Source: a bacterium (GTDB lineage Bacteria > Patescibacteriota > Minisyncoccia > JAHIHE01 > JAGLIN01). Taken from it: DNA of 37,864 bases. The DNA lies in NCBI GenBank assembly GCA_030638825.1, contig DAOWDU010000029.1:1-37864 (forward strand), written 5' to 3'. This document shows positions 1 to 7,542 of the stretch, piece after piece. The notes below the pieces were generated by a model. That model searched no databases and was not told the DNA's origin. It was given only the letters and a program-made list of their open reading frames with translations. Made by a program: the position numbers and the translations under genes. Position 1 is the first letter of the stretch; every line of letters begins with the position of its first letter.

Positions 1-1
1 A

Positions 2-997
2 TTGCAAAAATTTTCCAATTTTGTTATTTTTCAAACCGAAAGCGGAAAAGTTAATATTGATGTATTTTTTCAAAATGAAACTCTTTGGCTGACCCAAAAG
101 AAAATGGCAGAGTTGTTTGAGGTGGATAGAACAGTGATCACGAAACACATAAAAAATGTTTTTGAAACAGGAGAACTGGAAGAAAATTCAGTTAGTGCAA
201 AATTTGCACATACTGCCGAAGACGGGAAAATATACCAAACCACATTTTATAATCTTAAAGTTATTACGGCTGTCGGATATCGCATCAATTCACACAGGGC
301 AACAGAATTTCGCAAATGGGCAACAGATATTTTGCATGAATATATCATCAAAGGTTTTGCTATGGATGACGAGAGGCTCAAGCAGATAAAACATTTTGGA
401 CAAGATTATTTTGATGAAGTGCTTGAAAGAATTCGCGCGATTCGTTTAAGCGAGAGAAGGTTTTATCAAAAAATTACCGATATTTATGCTTTGTCTGCCG
501 ATTATGATAAAAATGCAGAAATAACAAAAGAATTTTTTGCAACAGTGCAAAACAAACTTCATTGGGCAATCACAGGGAAGACGGCGGCAGAAATAATTTA
601 TACGGAATCCGATGCAAAAAAAGTTTTTATGGGATTAAAAACATGGAAAAATTCACCTAGGGGTATTATTTTGAAATCTGATGTGGTAATTGCTAAAAAT
701 TATTTGGCAGAAAATCACTTAAAGCAATTGGAAAAAATTGTTTCTGCTTATTTGGATTTAGCAGAAAACAGAGCAGAAAGACAAATTGTAATGAATATGC
801 AAGATTGGATAATCTTTTTGGATAAGTTTTTAGAATTATCAAATTATTCAATCCTGATAAATGCAGGAAAATTTACAGCACTGGAGGCAAAGATAAAAGC
901 CGAAAGCGAATATGATAAATTTCGTATTATTCAAGACCGAGAATATATTTCTGATTTTGATCGTGAAGTGAAAAAACTTTTAAATAAAAAGAAATAA
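2..997 (+). CDS. RhuM family protein (possibly 5'-incomplete)
   Basis: The protein matches the RhuM (virulence protein RhuM/DinD-like) family. The N-terminal region has the family pattern 'NETLWLTQKKMAELF' (about residues 25-40), a winged-helix-like segment with 'DRTVITKHIKNVF', then 'YNLKVITAVGYRINS' and 'FRKWAT', followed by a helical C-terminal half. The length of about 331 aa is usual. The biochemical role of RhuM proteins is not established; they often sit in accessory or defence regions, which fits the restriction-gene remnant 3 nt downstream. The listed start is a TTG at the very edge of the window, so the true start could lie outside it. There is no visible Shine-Dalgarno because the sequence begins here. 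Family assignment is confident; function is unknown. Confidence 0.85.
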   Translation: MQKFSNFVIFQTESGKVNIDVFFQNETLWLTQKKMAELFEVDRTVITKHIKNVFETGELEENSVSAKFAHTAEDGKIYQTTFYNLKVITAVGYRINSHRATEFRKWATDILHEYIIKGFAMDDERLKQIKHFGQDYFDEVLERIRAIRLSERRFYQKITDIYALSADYDKNAEITKEFFATVQNKLHWAITGKTAAEIIYTESDAKKVFMGLKTWKNSPRGIILKSDVVIAKNYLAENHLKQLEKIVSAYLDLAENRAERQIVMNMQDWIIFLDKFLELSNYSILINAGKFTALEAKIKAESEYDKFRIIQDREYISDFDREVKKLLNKKK

Positions 998-1000
998 ATT

Positions 1001-1393
1001 ATGCCTCAACAATTTCTCTACGAACAATTAGACAGCGTTTCAAAAATGGGATTTTTAAAAAAAGAAATTCCAAATTTTGTGGCGGAAAATTTAAATTCAT
1101 CTTTTGAATTGCGAGAATATCAAAAAGAAGCGTTTGAGCCGGATTATCTTTTGTTTCTGGTTGATAAGACTGGCAAGGAAATTACATATCAGCTTTTTTT
1201 AGAGCCAAAAGGAAAATATTTAGTAGAGTATGATAAGTGGAAAAATGAATTTTTGGAAGAAATTAAAGAAAGATTTAAAGATAAAATTCTGGAATTCTCA
1301 AAATCACGAAAATATAAAATAATCGGTCTACCGTTTTATAATCAAGAGACGGAAAACGATTTTAAAGAGAAATTATTTGAGAGTATAAAATAA
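1001..1393 (+). pseudogene. Remnant of type III restriction Res subunit (internal deletion)
   Basis: This 130-aa ORF joins two parts that normally lie hundreds of residues apart. Residues 1-45 look like the N-terminus of a type III restriction-modification helicase/nuclease subunit, ending in the Q-motif-like 'ELREYQKEAF'. From residue 46 ('PDYLLFL...', 'FLEPKGKYL', 'DKWKNEFLEEI') it resembles the extreme C-terminus of the same family. The whole SF2 helicase core (Walker A, DEAD box) and the nuclease motif are missing. The join at about nt 1130-1140 is in frame, so the ORF stays open. Res subunits are normally about 850-1000 aa. The upstream RhuM gene ends 3 nt before. I infer a non-functional deletion relic; a small standalone protein reusing both ends is possible but less likely. 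Confidence 0.65.
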
Positions 1394-1474
1394 AAACAAA
1401 TTTTTTATAATTCTTTTATCTGCATAACTTTATCTTTCAAAACTATCTTACTTTTAAAAAAGAAAATAGATTGA

Positions 1475-1729
1475 ATGAATAACAAAAATAAAGATGAGAA
1501 GTTTAAAATATCTTACGCGTTAAGTTTAGTTACTCAAATCGGGGTCACGGTTTCCGTTATAACTTTAGCGTTTCTTGGACTTGGCTATTACACGGACAAA
1601 CATTTCAACACTTCGCCAATTTTTATTTTAATCGGCGCGATTTTGGCGTTTATATCTTCAATGCTCGCGATTTATCATCTTGTTTTGCCTGTTATGGATA
1701 GAGATAAAAAAAGAAACAATAATAGTTGA
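1475..1729 (+). CDS. AtpZ/AtpI-like small membrane protein
   Basis: An 84-aa protein with two clear membrane helices (about residues 17-37 and 47-70) separated by a short loop 'YYTDKHFNTSPIF'. This layout, with 'GxGYYxDKxFxTSPxF'-like residues between the helices, is typical of the AtpZ/AtpI family, encoded near F1Fo ATP synthase genes and implicated in c-ring assembly or Mg/Ca transport. Here no atp genes are adjacent, so the gene is an orphan within this window. It is followed directly by a strong intrinsic terminator. The ATG at 1475 has little Shine-Dalgarno. The assignment rests on size, topology and the loop pattern. Confidence 0.7.
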   Translation: MNNKNKDEKFKISYALSLVTQIGVTVSVITLAFLGLGYYTDKHFNTSPIFILIGAILAFISSMLAIYHLVLPVMDRDKKRNNNS

Positions 1730-1730
1730 C

Positions 1731-1756
1731 AGTAGGAAACATTCCTGCTATTTTTT
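1731..1756 (+). terminator. Intrinsic terminator after the AtpZ-like gene
   Basis: An 8-bp stem AGTAGGAA/TTCCTGCT (one G-U pair) with a 3-nt loop ACA is followed by A and six T. It begins two bases after the TAG stop. The same DNA also reads TTGACA (1726-1731), 17 bp, TATTTT (1749-1754) with an upstream TGC, so a promoter for pyrF could overlap this terminator; that reading is weaker. Confidence 0.75.
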
Positions 1757-1811
1757 GTTTAAGAGGATTGAATTGTGATTTGGAGGGTAAAACTGAAGAG
1801 GAGTTTGATCT

Positions 1812-2553
1812 TTGAAAAACAGAGGAAGTGGTATAAAGGTGAAAAGACTAATAACAAGAGATAAAGCTGTAATAGTAGCAGCTGATGTAATGACAATCAA
1901 AGAGCTTGAAAAGCTTGTCGCACAGACATGTAATGTAAAAGGTATAGAAGGATACAGGATAGGATTGGCCTTAGCGCTGACTTATGGCATAGAAAAGATT
2001 GTAGCAATTATTAGGAAGCATACGGACTTGCCTATAATCTATGATCACCAAAAAGCAGGTAATGATATTCCTGAAATGGGTAAAACCTTTGCCGGAGTTG
2101 TTGCTGATGGCGGTGTTGATGCTGCAATACTATTCCCATTTGGCGGAGGTCTAACAGAAAGAACATGGATAAAAGCATGTGAAAATGCTGGACTTACCGT
2201 TCTTGTTGGAGGACATATGACCCAGAAAGAATTTCTGGAGAGCGAAGGAGGTTTCATTGCTGATAGTTCGCCGTCAAAAATATATACTCAAGCAGCAGAA
2301 TGCGGTGTGACTAACTTTGTTGTCCCTGGCAACAAAATTCAATTTGTCAGCAAGTATAGAAAGCTTTTGGAAAACATCCTTGGACCAAACAACTTTGTTC
2401 TATAGGCACCTGGATTTATCAGTCAAAAAGGCAAAATAACTGAATTTGCTGAAGAGGCTGGTCCTGTATGGAGAGCGATTGTCGGCAGTGCAATATATAA
2501 AGCTGACAATATGAACGAAGCAGCAGAAATGATCACTGCAAGTATAGTGTAGT
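1812..2553 (+). pseudogene. pyrF: Orotidine 5'-phosphate decarboxylase, interrupted by in-frame TAG at 2403
   Basis: The reading frame encodes an OMP decarboxylase (UMP from OMP, last step of pyrimidine synthesis). It shows 'VIVAADV' near the N-terminus, the active-site strand 'YDHQKAGNDIP', 'FPFGGG', and 'VVPGN'. The frame stops at TAG (2403-2405) after residue 197, but continues in the same frame for 48 more codons ('APGFISQKGKITEF', 'AGPVWRAIVGSAIYKAD') to a second TAG at 2551-2553. These 48 residues are exactly the missing C-terminal part of the barrel, including the phosphate-binding region, where the usual GR pair reads GS. Starts: TTG 1812 has AAGAGGAG 8 nt upstream; GTG 1839 ('VKRLITRDKAVIVAADV') is an alternative. 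pyrE follows 46 nt after the second stop. It could be a nonsense-mutated gene, a readthrough gene, or a base error. Confidence 0.8.
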
Positions 2554-2599
2554 GGTTGAGATAATCTCAGCCACAAATTTTTTAAAGAGGTGATAAGAA

Positions 2600-3274
2600 A
2601 TGGACAAAGAAACATTGGCGTTGGTATTATTTAATCTTGGAGCTATCCAATTTGGACAGTTCAAATTAAAAATGCACGAGCAATATCCGAATGCTCCGCT
2701 CTCGCCAATATACATAAATTTAAGAATACCTTCTAACAAAGGTAACCTTACAGATGAATTGGTAGAAGAAATTGGATGGCAATTTTATAATATTGCCGAC
2801 TCAGAAAATCTTTACTACCAGCGTATCGCAGGTCTTCCAAAAGCGGGCGATCCTTTGGCAGAAGCGTTTATACTTGCTTCTGACGGTATTCTGTGTTCAG
2901 AAGAACTTCTGTATCTTGAAAAAGAAGAGACAGAAAGTAGACGAAGAATTTTATCAGATATTAGAGGTGTATCTCAGGAAGGAGAAACTGCTCTCGTAAT
3001 TGATGATATGATTACAAGAGCGACTACAAAAATAGAAGGCGTTGATGCGTTGAGAGTAAACAATCTATTGGTAACTGACTGCATTGTTCTAGTAGATCGT
3101 GAGCAAGGAGGTGTGCAGCAACTTGCTGAATATGGCGTACAATTACACGCTCTATTCACTATGACAGAGCTTCTTAATATTTATGTTGAGAGCAAATATA
3201 TAACCAAAGAAACACAGCAAAAAGTTGCTGGCTATCAAAAGGAGGTAGAAAAATATTTAAAGAAACATTCATGA
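2600..3274 (+). CDS. pyrE: Orotate phosphoribosyltransferase
   Basis: This protein of 224 aa is a type I phosphoribosyltransferase that makes OMP from orotate and PRPP. The PRPP-binding loop is 'ALVIDDMITRATTK' (about residues 131-144), and 'VLVDREQGG' (about 161-169) is the orotate-transferase-specific segment. 'AGLPKAGDPLAEAF' fits the region that normally reads 'GxxxGGxPxA'. The start ATG 2600 has a good Shine-Dalgarno, AGAGGTG, 9 nt upstream. It follows pyrF on the same strand and both steps are consecutive in UMP synthesis. The stop TGA is built into a terminator hairpin. Together with the convergent pyrD this makes the last three steps of UMP synthesis, though pyrF is broken. Confidence 0.88.
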   Translation: MDKETLALVLFNLGAIQFGQFKLKMHEQYPNAPLSPIYINLRIPSNKGNLTDELVEEIGWQFYNIADSENLYYQRIAGLPKAGDPLAEAFILASDGILCSEELLYLEKEETESRRRILSDIRGVSQEGETALVIDDMITRATTKIEGVDALRVNNLLVTDCIVLVDREQGGVQQLAEYGVQLHALFTMTELLNIYVESKYITKETQQKVAGYQKEVEKYLKKHS

Positions 3275-3305
3275 GCGTGTGATTTGTCACTCGCTTCTTT
3301 TTTTT
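3274..3305 (+). terminator. Intrinsic terminator of pyrE
   Basis: The stem AGCG-T-GTGA / TCAC-T-CGCT with loop TTTG begins in the pyrE stop codon and is followed by TC and a run of eight T. Confidence 0.75.
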
Positions 3306-3309
3306 ATAA

Positions 3310-3343
3310 AAAAATAAGACTCTTGATTCAAGAGTCCTTTTTA
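3310..3343 (-). terminator. Bidirectional terminator overlapping the pyrD stop
   Basis: The near-perfect palindrome GACTCTTGATTCAAGAGTC (3318-3336) contains the pyrD TGA. On the minus strand it is followed by TTATTTTTTT; on the plus strand by CTTTTTATTTT, so it can end transcription from both convergent genes. Confidence 0.75.
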
Positions 3344-4200
3344 TTTTGTCCTATTTTATTTAGAACTTCTCTTAATTTCCACGGATAGAAAAATATAGAT
3401 CCAAAACTAAATGCTTTGGCATTTGCCATTTTTTTCAATTCTCTGATATCAGAAGATTCCCAAACACTTGGCCAAATTACTGGAATTGAAATCATTTCTG
3501 AAATCTCATACGCAAACGACCAAGTGTGTGATTGAATGATTTTTCCAGAAACTCCGCATTCTTCAATGCCATAGCGTTTGAACGGATTTTCCTGATTGGG
3601 AAAAGCAACTGACCAGGGAACGCTATTGATAGAAATCGCTTCAATAAAATCTTCTATATACGGAATAATTTTTTCAGGTTGATGGACTACTGAAAGTTTA
3701 AGAATAATTGGAAAGATACTAATTTTAGATAATATCTTGATCTTTTCTATAACTTCTTCTGTATCCTGAAAATTATTACAGACATTAGGACAACCTTCGT
3801 TAAGTTCTATTGCGACGATGTTCTTAAATTTATTAAGCATAAGTGCCATTTCTTTAATCTCATTTGCGTTGCCAGCAATTGAGATAATCAGCGGAATTTT
3901 TAGACTATCAAGTTTTGGTCCAACTTCGCGACACCACCATTCAATTCCAGGATTTGTAAGTCCAACCGCATTAACAATCCCATCTTTTATAAAACGAATT
4001 GAACCCCACGGCTTGTACCAAACATAATTGCCTTCTTCTGGATGACGAGTCATTGTTTTTGTCACAACAACATCAATTGCAGAAAAATCTAAATAACCAA
4101 TTCTTGAAAGTATTCTGTCTGGCAAATATCCTTTATTAAATCCGAATGTTCCGCTCGCGCCCATAATTTCAATTTTAAATCCAGTTGATAATTCAATCAT
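3328..4200 (-). CDS. pyrD: Dihydroorotate dehydrogenase family protein
   Basis: The 290-aa FMN barrel resembles class 1 dihydroorotate dehydrogenases, which oxidise dihydroorotate to orotate. Visible family features in order: N-terminal 'MGASGTFGFNKGY' (normally 'AxGxxG'), 'TKTMTRHPEEGN' (substrate-binding 'TKT'), 'NAVGLTNPG', 'IELNEGCPNV' (normally 'NxSCPN'), a lysine in 'ILKLSV', and 'FSFGSIFFYPWKL' at the FMN phosphate end. The ATG has a perfect AGGAGG eight bases upstream and a TTGATT-17-TATACT promoter. It lies convergent to pyrFE and supplies their substrate orotate, so a common function is likely. The barrel is divergent, and the catalytic base (Cys or Ser) was not placed with certainty. 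Confidence 0.8.
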   Translation of the reverse strand: MIELSTGFKIEIMGASGTFGFNKGYLPDRILSRIGYLDFSAIDVVVTKTMTRHPEEGNYVWYKPWGSIRFIKDGIVNAVGLTNPGIEWWCREVGPKLDSLKIPLIISIAGNANEIKEMALMLNKFKNIVAIELNEGCPNVCNNFQDTEEVIEKIKILSKISIFPIILKLSVVHQPEKIIPYIEDFIEAISINSVPWSVAFPNQENPFKRYGIEECGVSGKIIQSHTWSFAYEISEMISIPVIWPSVWESSDIRELKKMANAKAFSFGSIFFYPWKLREVLNKIGQNKKDS

Positions 4201-4249
4201 CTTATTTCCTCCTTTTATTTTTAATGTTCATTCCTCTGTTCTTAAAAAC

Positions 4250-4278
4250 AGTATAATTTAAAATAAACAAAAAATCAA
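4250..4278 (-). promoter_or_regulatory. Predicted sigma-70 promoter of pyrD
   Basis: On the minus strand, TTGATT (4278-4273), 17 bp, TATACT (4255-4250). It lies about 50 nt upstream of the pyrD ATG. Confidence 0.6.
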
Positions 4279-4296
4279 ATTTTTTAAATAAACCCA

Positions 4297-4325
4297 TTGA
4301 TTTATTCAAAAATAAATGCTAAGAT
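4297..4325 (+). promoter_or_regulatory. Possible promoter upstream of dnaJ
   Basis: TTGATT, 17 bp, TAAGAT. If used, the dnaJ leader would be about 140 nt and would contain the long inverted repeat at 4359-4440. Weak -10 match. Confidence 0.3.
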
Positions 4326-4358
4326 ATTGTATAGTTGATTTTAAATTTTTTTATGGCA

Positions 4359-4440
4359 TACGGAATTTATCCTTTAGGATTTCATTTGTTTGATTTGAAT
4401 AAGTGAGACTGCGATAAAACCCTAAAGGGTAAATTCCGTA
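4359..4440. repeat. Inverted repeat in the dnaJ leader
   Basis: Arms of 24 bp (left 4359-4382 starting TACGGAATTTA; right 4417-4440 ending TAAATTCCGTA) match at 22 of 24 positions and flank 34 bases. It can form a long hairpin upstream of dnaJ. It could be a dispersed palindromic element or a leader structure; only one copy was found in this window. Confidence 0.7.
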
Positions 4441-4474
4441 ATTCGTAATTCTTGATTCATAATTCCAAACACTT

Positions 4475-5608
4475 ATGTCAAAAGACTATTATAATATCTT
4501 AGGAATTTCCAAAAGCGCCAGTGATAATGAGATAAAAAAAGCGTTTCGGAAATTAGCGCATAAATATCATCCAGATAAAGGCGGGGGAGACGAGGCGAAA
4601 TTTAAAGAAATAAATGAAGCGTATCAGGTTTTATCAGATAAACAAAAAAGGGGGCAGTATGATCAGTTTGGATCAGCTTTTGATCAAGCGGGCGGCGGGG
4701 GAGCTGGACAAGGTTTTGGCGGGTTTGATTTTTCTGGATTTTCCAGCGGATTTTCAGGCGGCGGACCGGGCGGGATAAAATTTGAATTTGGCGGAGACGG
4801 AGGCGGCGGATTTGGAGATATGTTTGGAGATTTATTTGGCAGTAGAAATAAAGAGAGAGGCGGACAGGAAAAAGGAGACGATGTTGCCGTAGATTTAGAT
4901 ATTTCGTTAGAAGAAGCGGCGACAGGAATTGAAAAAGAAATCAATATTTATTTATCTTCCGTCTGCTCTGAATGCAAAGGAAGCGGCGTGAAAACGGGAA
5001 GTAAAATTACAACTTGCAAAACCTGCCGCGGCGCGGGGCAAATTAAAAGAGAACGAAGAACGATTTTAGGAATTTTTGCCCAAATGGAAATATGCCAAGA
5101 TTGCCAAGGACAAGGAGAGAAACCAGAAAAAAATTGCGGTAAATGCGGAGGCGATGGAAAAGTAAAAGAAAATAAAATAATTAAAATCAAAATTCCCGCT
5201 GGCATTGCCGACAACCAAACAATCCGCCTATCTGGACAGGGAGAAGCTGGCTTCAGGCCAAGCAGCGGAAAATCAATTCCAGGAGATTTGTATATCACAG
5301 TTCATCTCAATCAACATTCTTTATTTGAAAGAAGAGGAGATGATATTATTTACAAACTGGAAATAAATTTTTCTCAAGCAGCGCTCGGCGATAAAATTGA
5401 AATTCCTACTTTAAGCGGAAAAGTAAAACTGAAAATTCCCTCAGGAATTCAGTCTGGAAAAATTATTAAATTAAAAAATAAGGGACTTCCGCATCTTCAG
5501 GGACGAGGAGAAGGAGATATGTTTGTTGTCATCGTTATTAAAACACCAGATAAATTGTCAAGAAGGCAAAAAGGGATTATAGAAAAACTGAGGGAAGAGG
5601 GAATATAA
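4475..5608 (+). CDS. dnaJ: Molecular chaperone DnaJ (Hsp40, type A)
   Basis: The full-length 377-aa DnaJ stimulates the DnaK ATPase and delivers unfolded clients. The J domain covers residues 1-68 with the HPD motif at 32-34. A Gly/Phe-rich linker (about 69-135) follows, unusually rich in GG runs. Next comes the zinc domain with four CxxCxGxG repeats ('CSECKGSG', 'CKTCRGAG', 'CQDCQGQG', and 'CGKCGGDG'), then the C-terminal substrate-binding barrels ('IPAGIADNQTIRLSGQGEAG'). The start ATG follows an AT-rich leader without a strong Shine-Dalgarno. No dnaK or grpE lies next to it in this window. A 137-bp repeat element starts two bases after the stop. Confidence 0.97.
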   Translation: MSKDYYNILGISKSASDNEIKKAFRKLAHKYHPDKGGGDEAKFKEINEAYQVLSDKQKRGQYDQFGSAFDQAGGGGAGQGFGGFDFSGFSSGFSGGGPGGIKFEFGGDGGGGFGDMFGDLFGSRNKERGGQEKGDDVAVDLDISLEEAATGIEKEINIYLSSVCSECKGSGVKTGSKITTCKTCRGAGQIKRERRTILGIFAQMEICQDCQGQGEKPEKNCGKCGGDGKVKENKIIKIKIPAGIADNQTIRLSGQGEAGFRPSSGKSIPGDLYITVHLNQHSLFERRGDDIIYKLEINFSQAALGDKIEIPTLSGKVKLKIPSGIQSGKIIKLKNKGLPHLQGRGEGDMFVVIVIKTPDKLSRRQKGIIEKLREEGI

Positions 5609-5609
5609 A

Positions 5610-5746
5610 TGTCATTCCCGCAGAGGCGGGAATCCAGTAAGTTTCAATAAATAATATTTTTCGTATAATTTATTAAAGTGATACTAACTGGATCCCAGAC
5701 ATTTTTTTCTAAAGCTTTGCTTTTTAGAAAAAATTCTAGGATGACA
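5610..5746. repeat. 137-bp MITE-like element (variant), TGTCAT...ATGACA ends
   Basis: The element starts TGTCATTCCCGC and ends AGGATGACA. It has internal hairpins: ATTCCCGC/GCGGGAAT, AATCCAGT.AGT/ACT.ACTGGATC, and a T-rich stem TTTTTTCTAAA/TTTTTAGAAAAAA. Length and ends match the three 139-bp elements elsewhere in the window but the interior differs. It fills the gap between dnaJ and the next promoter and may act as the dnaJ terminator. Confidence 0.7.
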
Positions 5747-5756
5747 AAATCTTTCT

Positions 5757-5785
5757 TTGCCTAAATGCTTTAAAAGTGCTATACT
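5757..5785 (+). promoter_or_regulatory. Predicted promoter with extended -10
   Basis: TTGCCT, 17 bp, TATACT with TGC directly before the -10. It lies 30 nt upstream of the ATG at 5815. Confidence 0.6.
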
Positions 5786-5814
5786 TTGAGCATAGAATTC
5801 AGTAAAATAAATAT

Positions 5815-6507
5815 ATGGCAGACGAAAAAAAAGGACCAAATGATGGAGGCAATTATTATCAAAAAGGAGATGACGATAACCAAAGCGAAGAGGAAAGAGG
5901 ATTGAGAAAAGATGAGAAGTTTAGAAAAGAGACGGAAGATTTGGAAGAGATAGGCAGGGAAATGGAAGAAAGAAAGAAACAAAAACTGAAACAATTTAGA
6001 ATGAAAGGGGTAAAAACGAAAAAACAAATTAGAAAAGAAGAAGAATCTAAGGTGGGCGGACAGATTACAAAAAGAAAGGTTTTTGATCATAAAAGAGAAG
6101 ATCTTTTTGTGAGAAATAAATTAAAAAATTATTTGCGAAAGATTGAAGAAAAAATAAATAAAACTCACGGACTTTCTACTAAAGAAAAAAAATTGTTTCC
6201 AGAAGCTTTAGGCGCTTATAACCCAAGCAAATCCGTGCTTGAAAAAAAGAAATTAAAAAAATTTATTCGCGGCTTAAAACATAAAACATATAAGGGCAGT
6301 GATTTTAACAGATTGAAAAAAACCTTTGACACAGATTTTCTAAAAAAGAATCTCGGCAACAAAAGAACAATGAATAAAATCAAAGAGGCGTTATTGGGAG
6401 GAGAAAACCGTCTTAAGCATACAATGAAACAAACTTCAAATAGAAATCCGGGAGCTGACAAGATAGGATCAAACTCGGCAAGGGTTAGAGTTGGCAAAAG
6501 ATTTTAA
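5815..6507 (+). CDS. Highly charged protein of unknown function
   Basis: I do not recognise this 230-aa protein. It has no signal peptide or membrane segment. Residues 1-90 are very rich in Lys, Glu, Arg and Asp and look disordered or helical ('EEIGREMEERKKQKLKQF'); the rest is basic and mostly helical ('KKLKKFIRGLKHKTYKGSDF'), ending in a Gly/Ser/Arg tail. The strong net positive charge suggests nucleic-acid or ribosome contact, which is only inference. A good promoter lies just upstream, and the antiporter gene starts 12 nt after its stop, so both may share a transcript. Confidence 0.75.
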   Translation: MADEKKGPNDGGNYYQKGDDDNQSEEERGLRKDEKFRKETEDLEEIGREMEERKKQKLKQFRMKGVKTKKQIRKEEESKVGGQITKRKVFDHKREDLFVRNKLKNYLRKIEEKINKTHGLSTKEKKLFPEALGAYNPSKSVLEKKKLKKFIRGLKHKTYKGSDFNRLKKTFDTDFLKKNLGNKRTMNKIKEALLGGENRLKHTMKQTSNRNPGADKIGSNSARVRVGKRF

Positions 6508-6519
6508 AATTTTAAAAAA

Positions 6520-7533
6520 ATGCTTTTATTATCTTGGATTGGAATATTTATTATCAGTTTGGCGGTTCTTGTAAAAGCGGCTGATGTTTTTACGGAAAGC
6601 AGCGAGAAAATCGGGCTTGCTTTTAAGATTCCCTCCTTTATCGTTGGAATTGCGATCGTAAGTATCGGCACATCCTTGCCAGAACTTGTAACTTCCTTAA
6701 TCGCTGTGTCTAAAAATGAAACAGAGATAGTTGCCGCCAATGCCATCGGTTCAAATATCGCGAACATATTTTTAGTGATCGGCTTTTCAGCTATTGTCGC
6801 CAGGAAAATGAGTATTAAAAGAAGCTTGATAAATCTAGACTTACCGCTCTTGGCTTGCGTGACGACACTGCTTATTTTCATTCTTTGGGATAAGCAAATC
6901 ACTTTCGTTGAAGGAATTATCGCAATTTTGACTTATATTATTTATTCTTTTTATCTAATTTCATCTGGAAAAGAAAGAAAGATTTTAAGCCATAAGAACG
7001 CTAATGATAAAAGTAATAATCATTTACCCGCTACTAGAATTGACCGCTTGAAAATTTTAAAAAGATTATGGAAGCGTCACGAAAAGCTTGAGAAGGGAGT
7101 TTTTCCTACTTTATTATTAAGCGCGATCTTTTTATATCTAGGAGCGAATTATACGATTGAATCAATAATTCATATCGCGGACAGTTTAAATATCGCGCCG
7201 CCAATAATTGCGATGAGCGCAATGGCGATCGGAACATCACTTCCTGAACTTGTTGTCTCAGTCAGAGCGTCAATGAAAAGAAAATATGAAATCGCTCTGG
7301 GAAATATTTTCGGATCTAATATTTTTAACGCTTTAGTCGTTATCGGTATTCCAGCATTATTTACAACCCTAAAAGTTGACGAGATTACTTTTTCTGTCGG
7401 ACTTCCATTTTTAATCGGCGCCACTGTTCTCTACTTAATTTCAGGAATTTCAAGAAAGATTTATAATTGGGAAGGGATGATGTATTTAATGATTTATGTT
7501 TTATTCTTGGTAAAGATTTTCGGGATAGTTTAG
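6520..7533 (+). CDS. Calcium/sodium antiporter, CaCA superfamily (YrbG-like)
   Basis: The 337-aa inner-membrane protein has about ten hydrophobic helices. It shows the two inverted alpha repeats of the Ca2+/cation antiporter superfamily: 'GTSLPEL' at residues 50-56 with 'NAIGSNIANIFLVIG' after it, and 'GTSLPEL' again from residue 238 with 'GNIFGSNIFNALVVIG'. These helices carry the Glu and Asn residues that bind Na+ and Ca2+. A charged cytoplasmic loop ('KSNNHLPATRIDRLK') separates the halves. Length matches bacterial YrbG-type exchangers. Its substrate ions are inferred from family only. The Fic gene begins 9 nt after its stop. Confidence 0.92.
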   Translation: MLLLSWIGIFIISLAVLVKAADVFTESSEKIGLAFKIPSFIVGIAIVSIGTSLPELVTSLIAVSKNETEIVAANAIGSNIANIFLVIGFSAIVARKMSIKRSLINLDLPLLACVTTLLIFILWDKQITFVEGIIAILTYIIYSFYLISSGKERKILSHKNANDKSNNHLPATRIDRLKILKRLWKRHEKLEKGVFPTLLLSAIFLYLGANYTIESIIHIADSLNIAPPIIAMSAMAIGTSLPELVVSVRASMKRKYEIALGNIFGSNIFNALVVIGIPALFTTLKVDEITFSVGLPFLIGATVLYLISGISRKIYNWEGMMYLMIYVLFLVKIFGIV

Positions 7534-7542
7534 AAAAAATCT

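Noticed and set aside
1800-1811. GAGTTTGATC resembles the start of 16S rRNA
   Set aside because: Only ten bases match and no rRNA follows; the next sequence codes for pyrF.
2403-2405. Genome-wide recoding of TAG as a sense codon
   Set aside because: Several intact genes here end in TAG with no extended homology after it (antiporter, DUF5663-like gene, serS), so only pyrF shows the effect.
4684-5298. Long minus-strand ORFs (86 and 116 aa) opposite dnaJ
   Set aside because: Pro-rich and Ser-rich shadows of the Gly-rich and zinc regions of dnaJ; no start signals or family resemblance.
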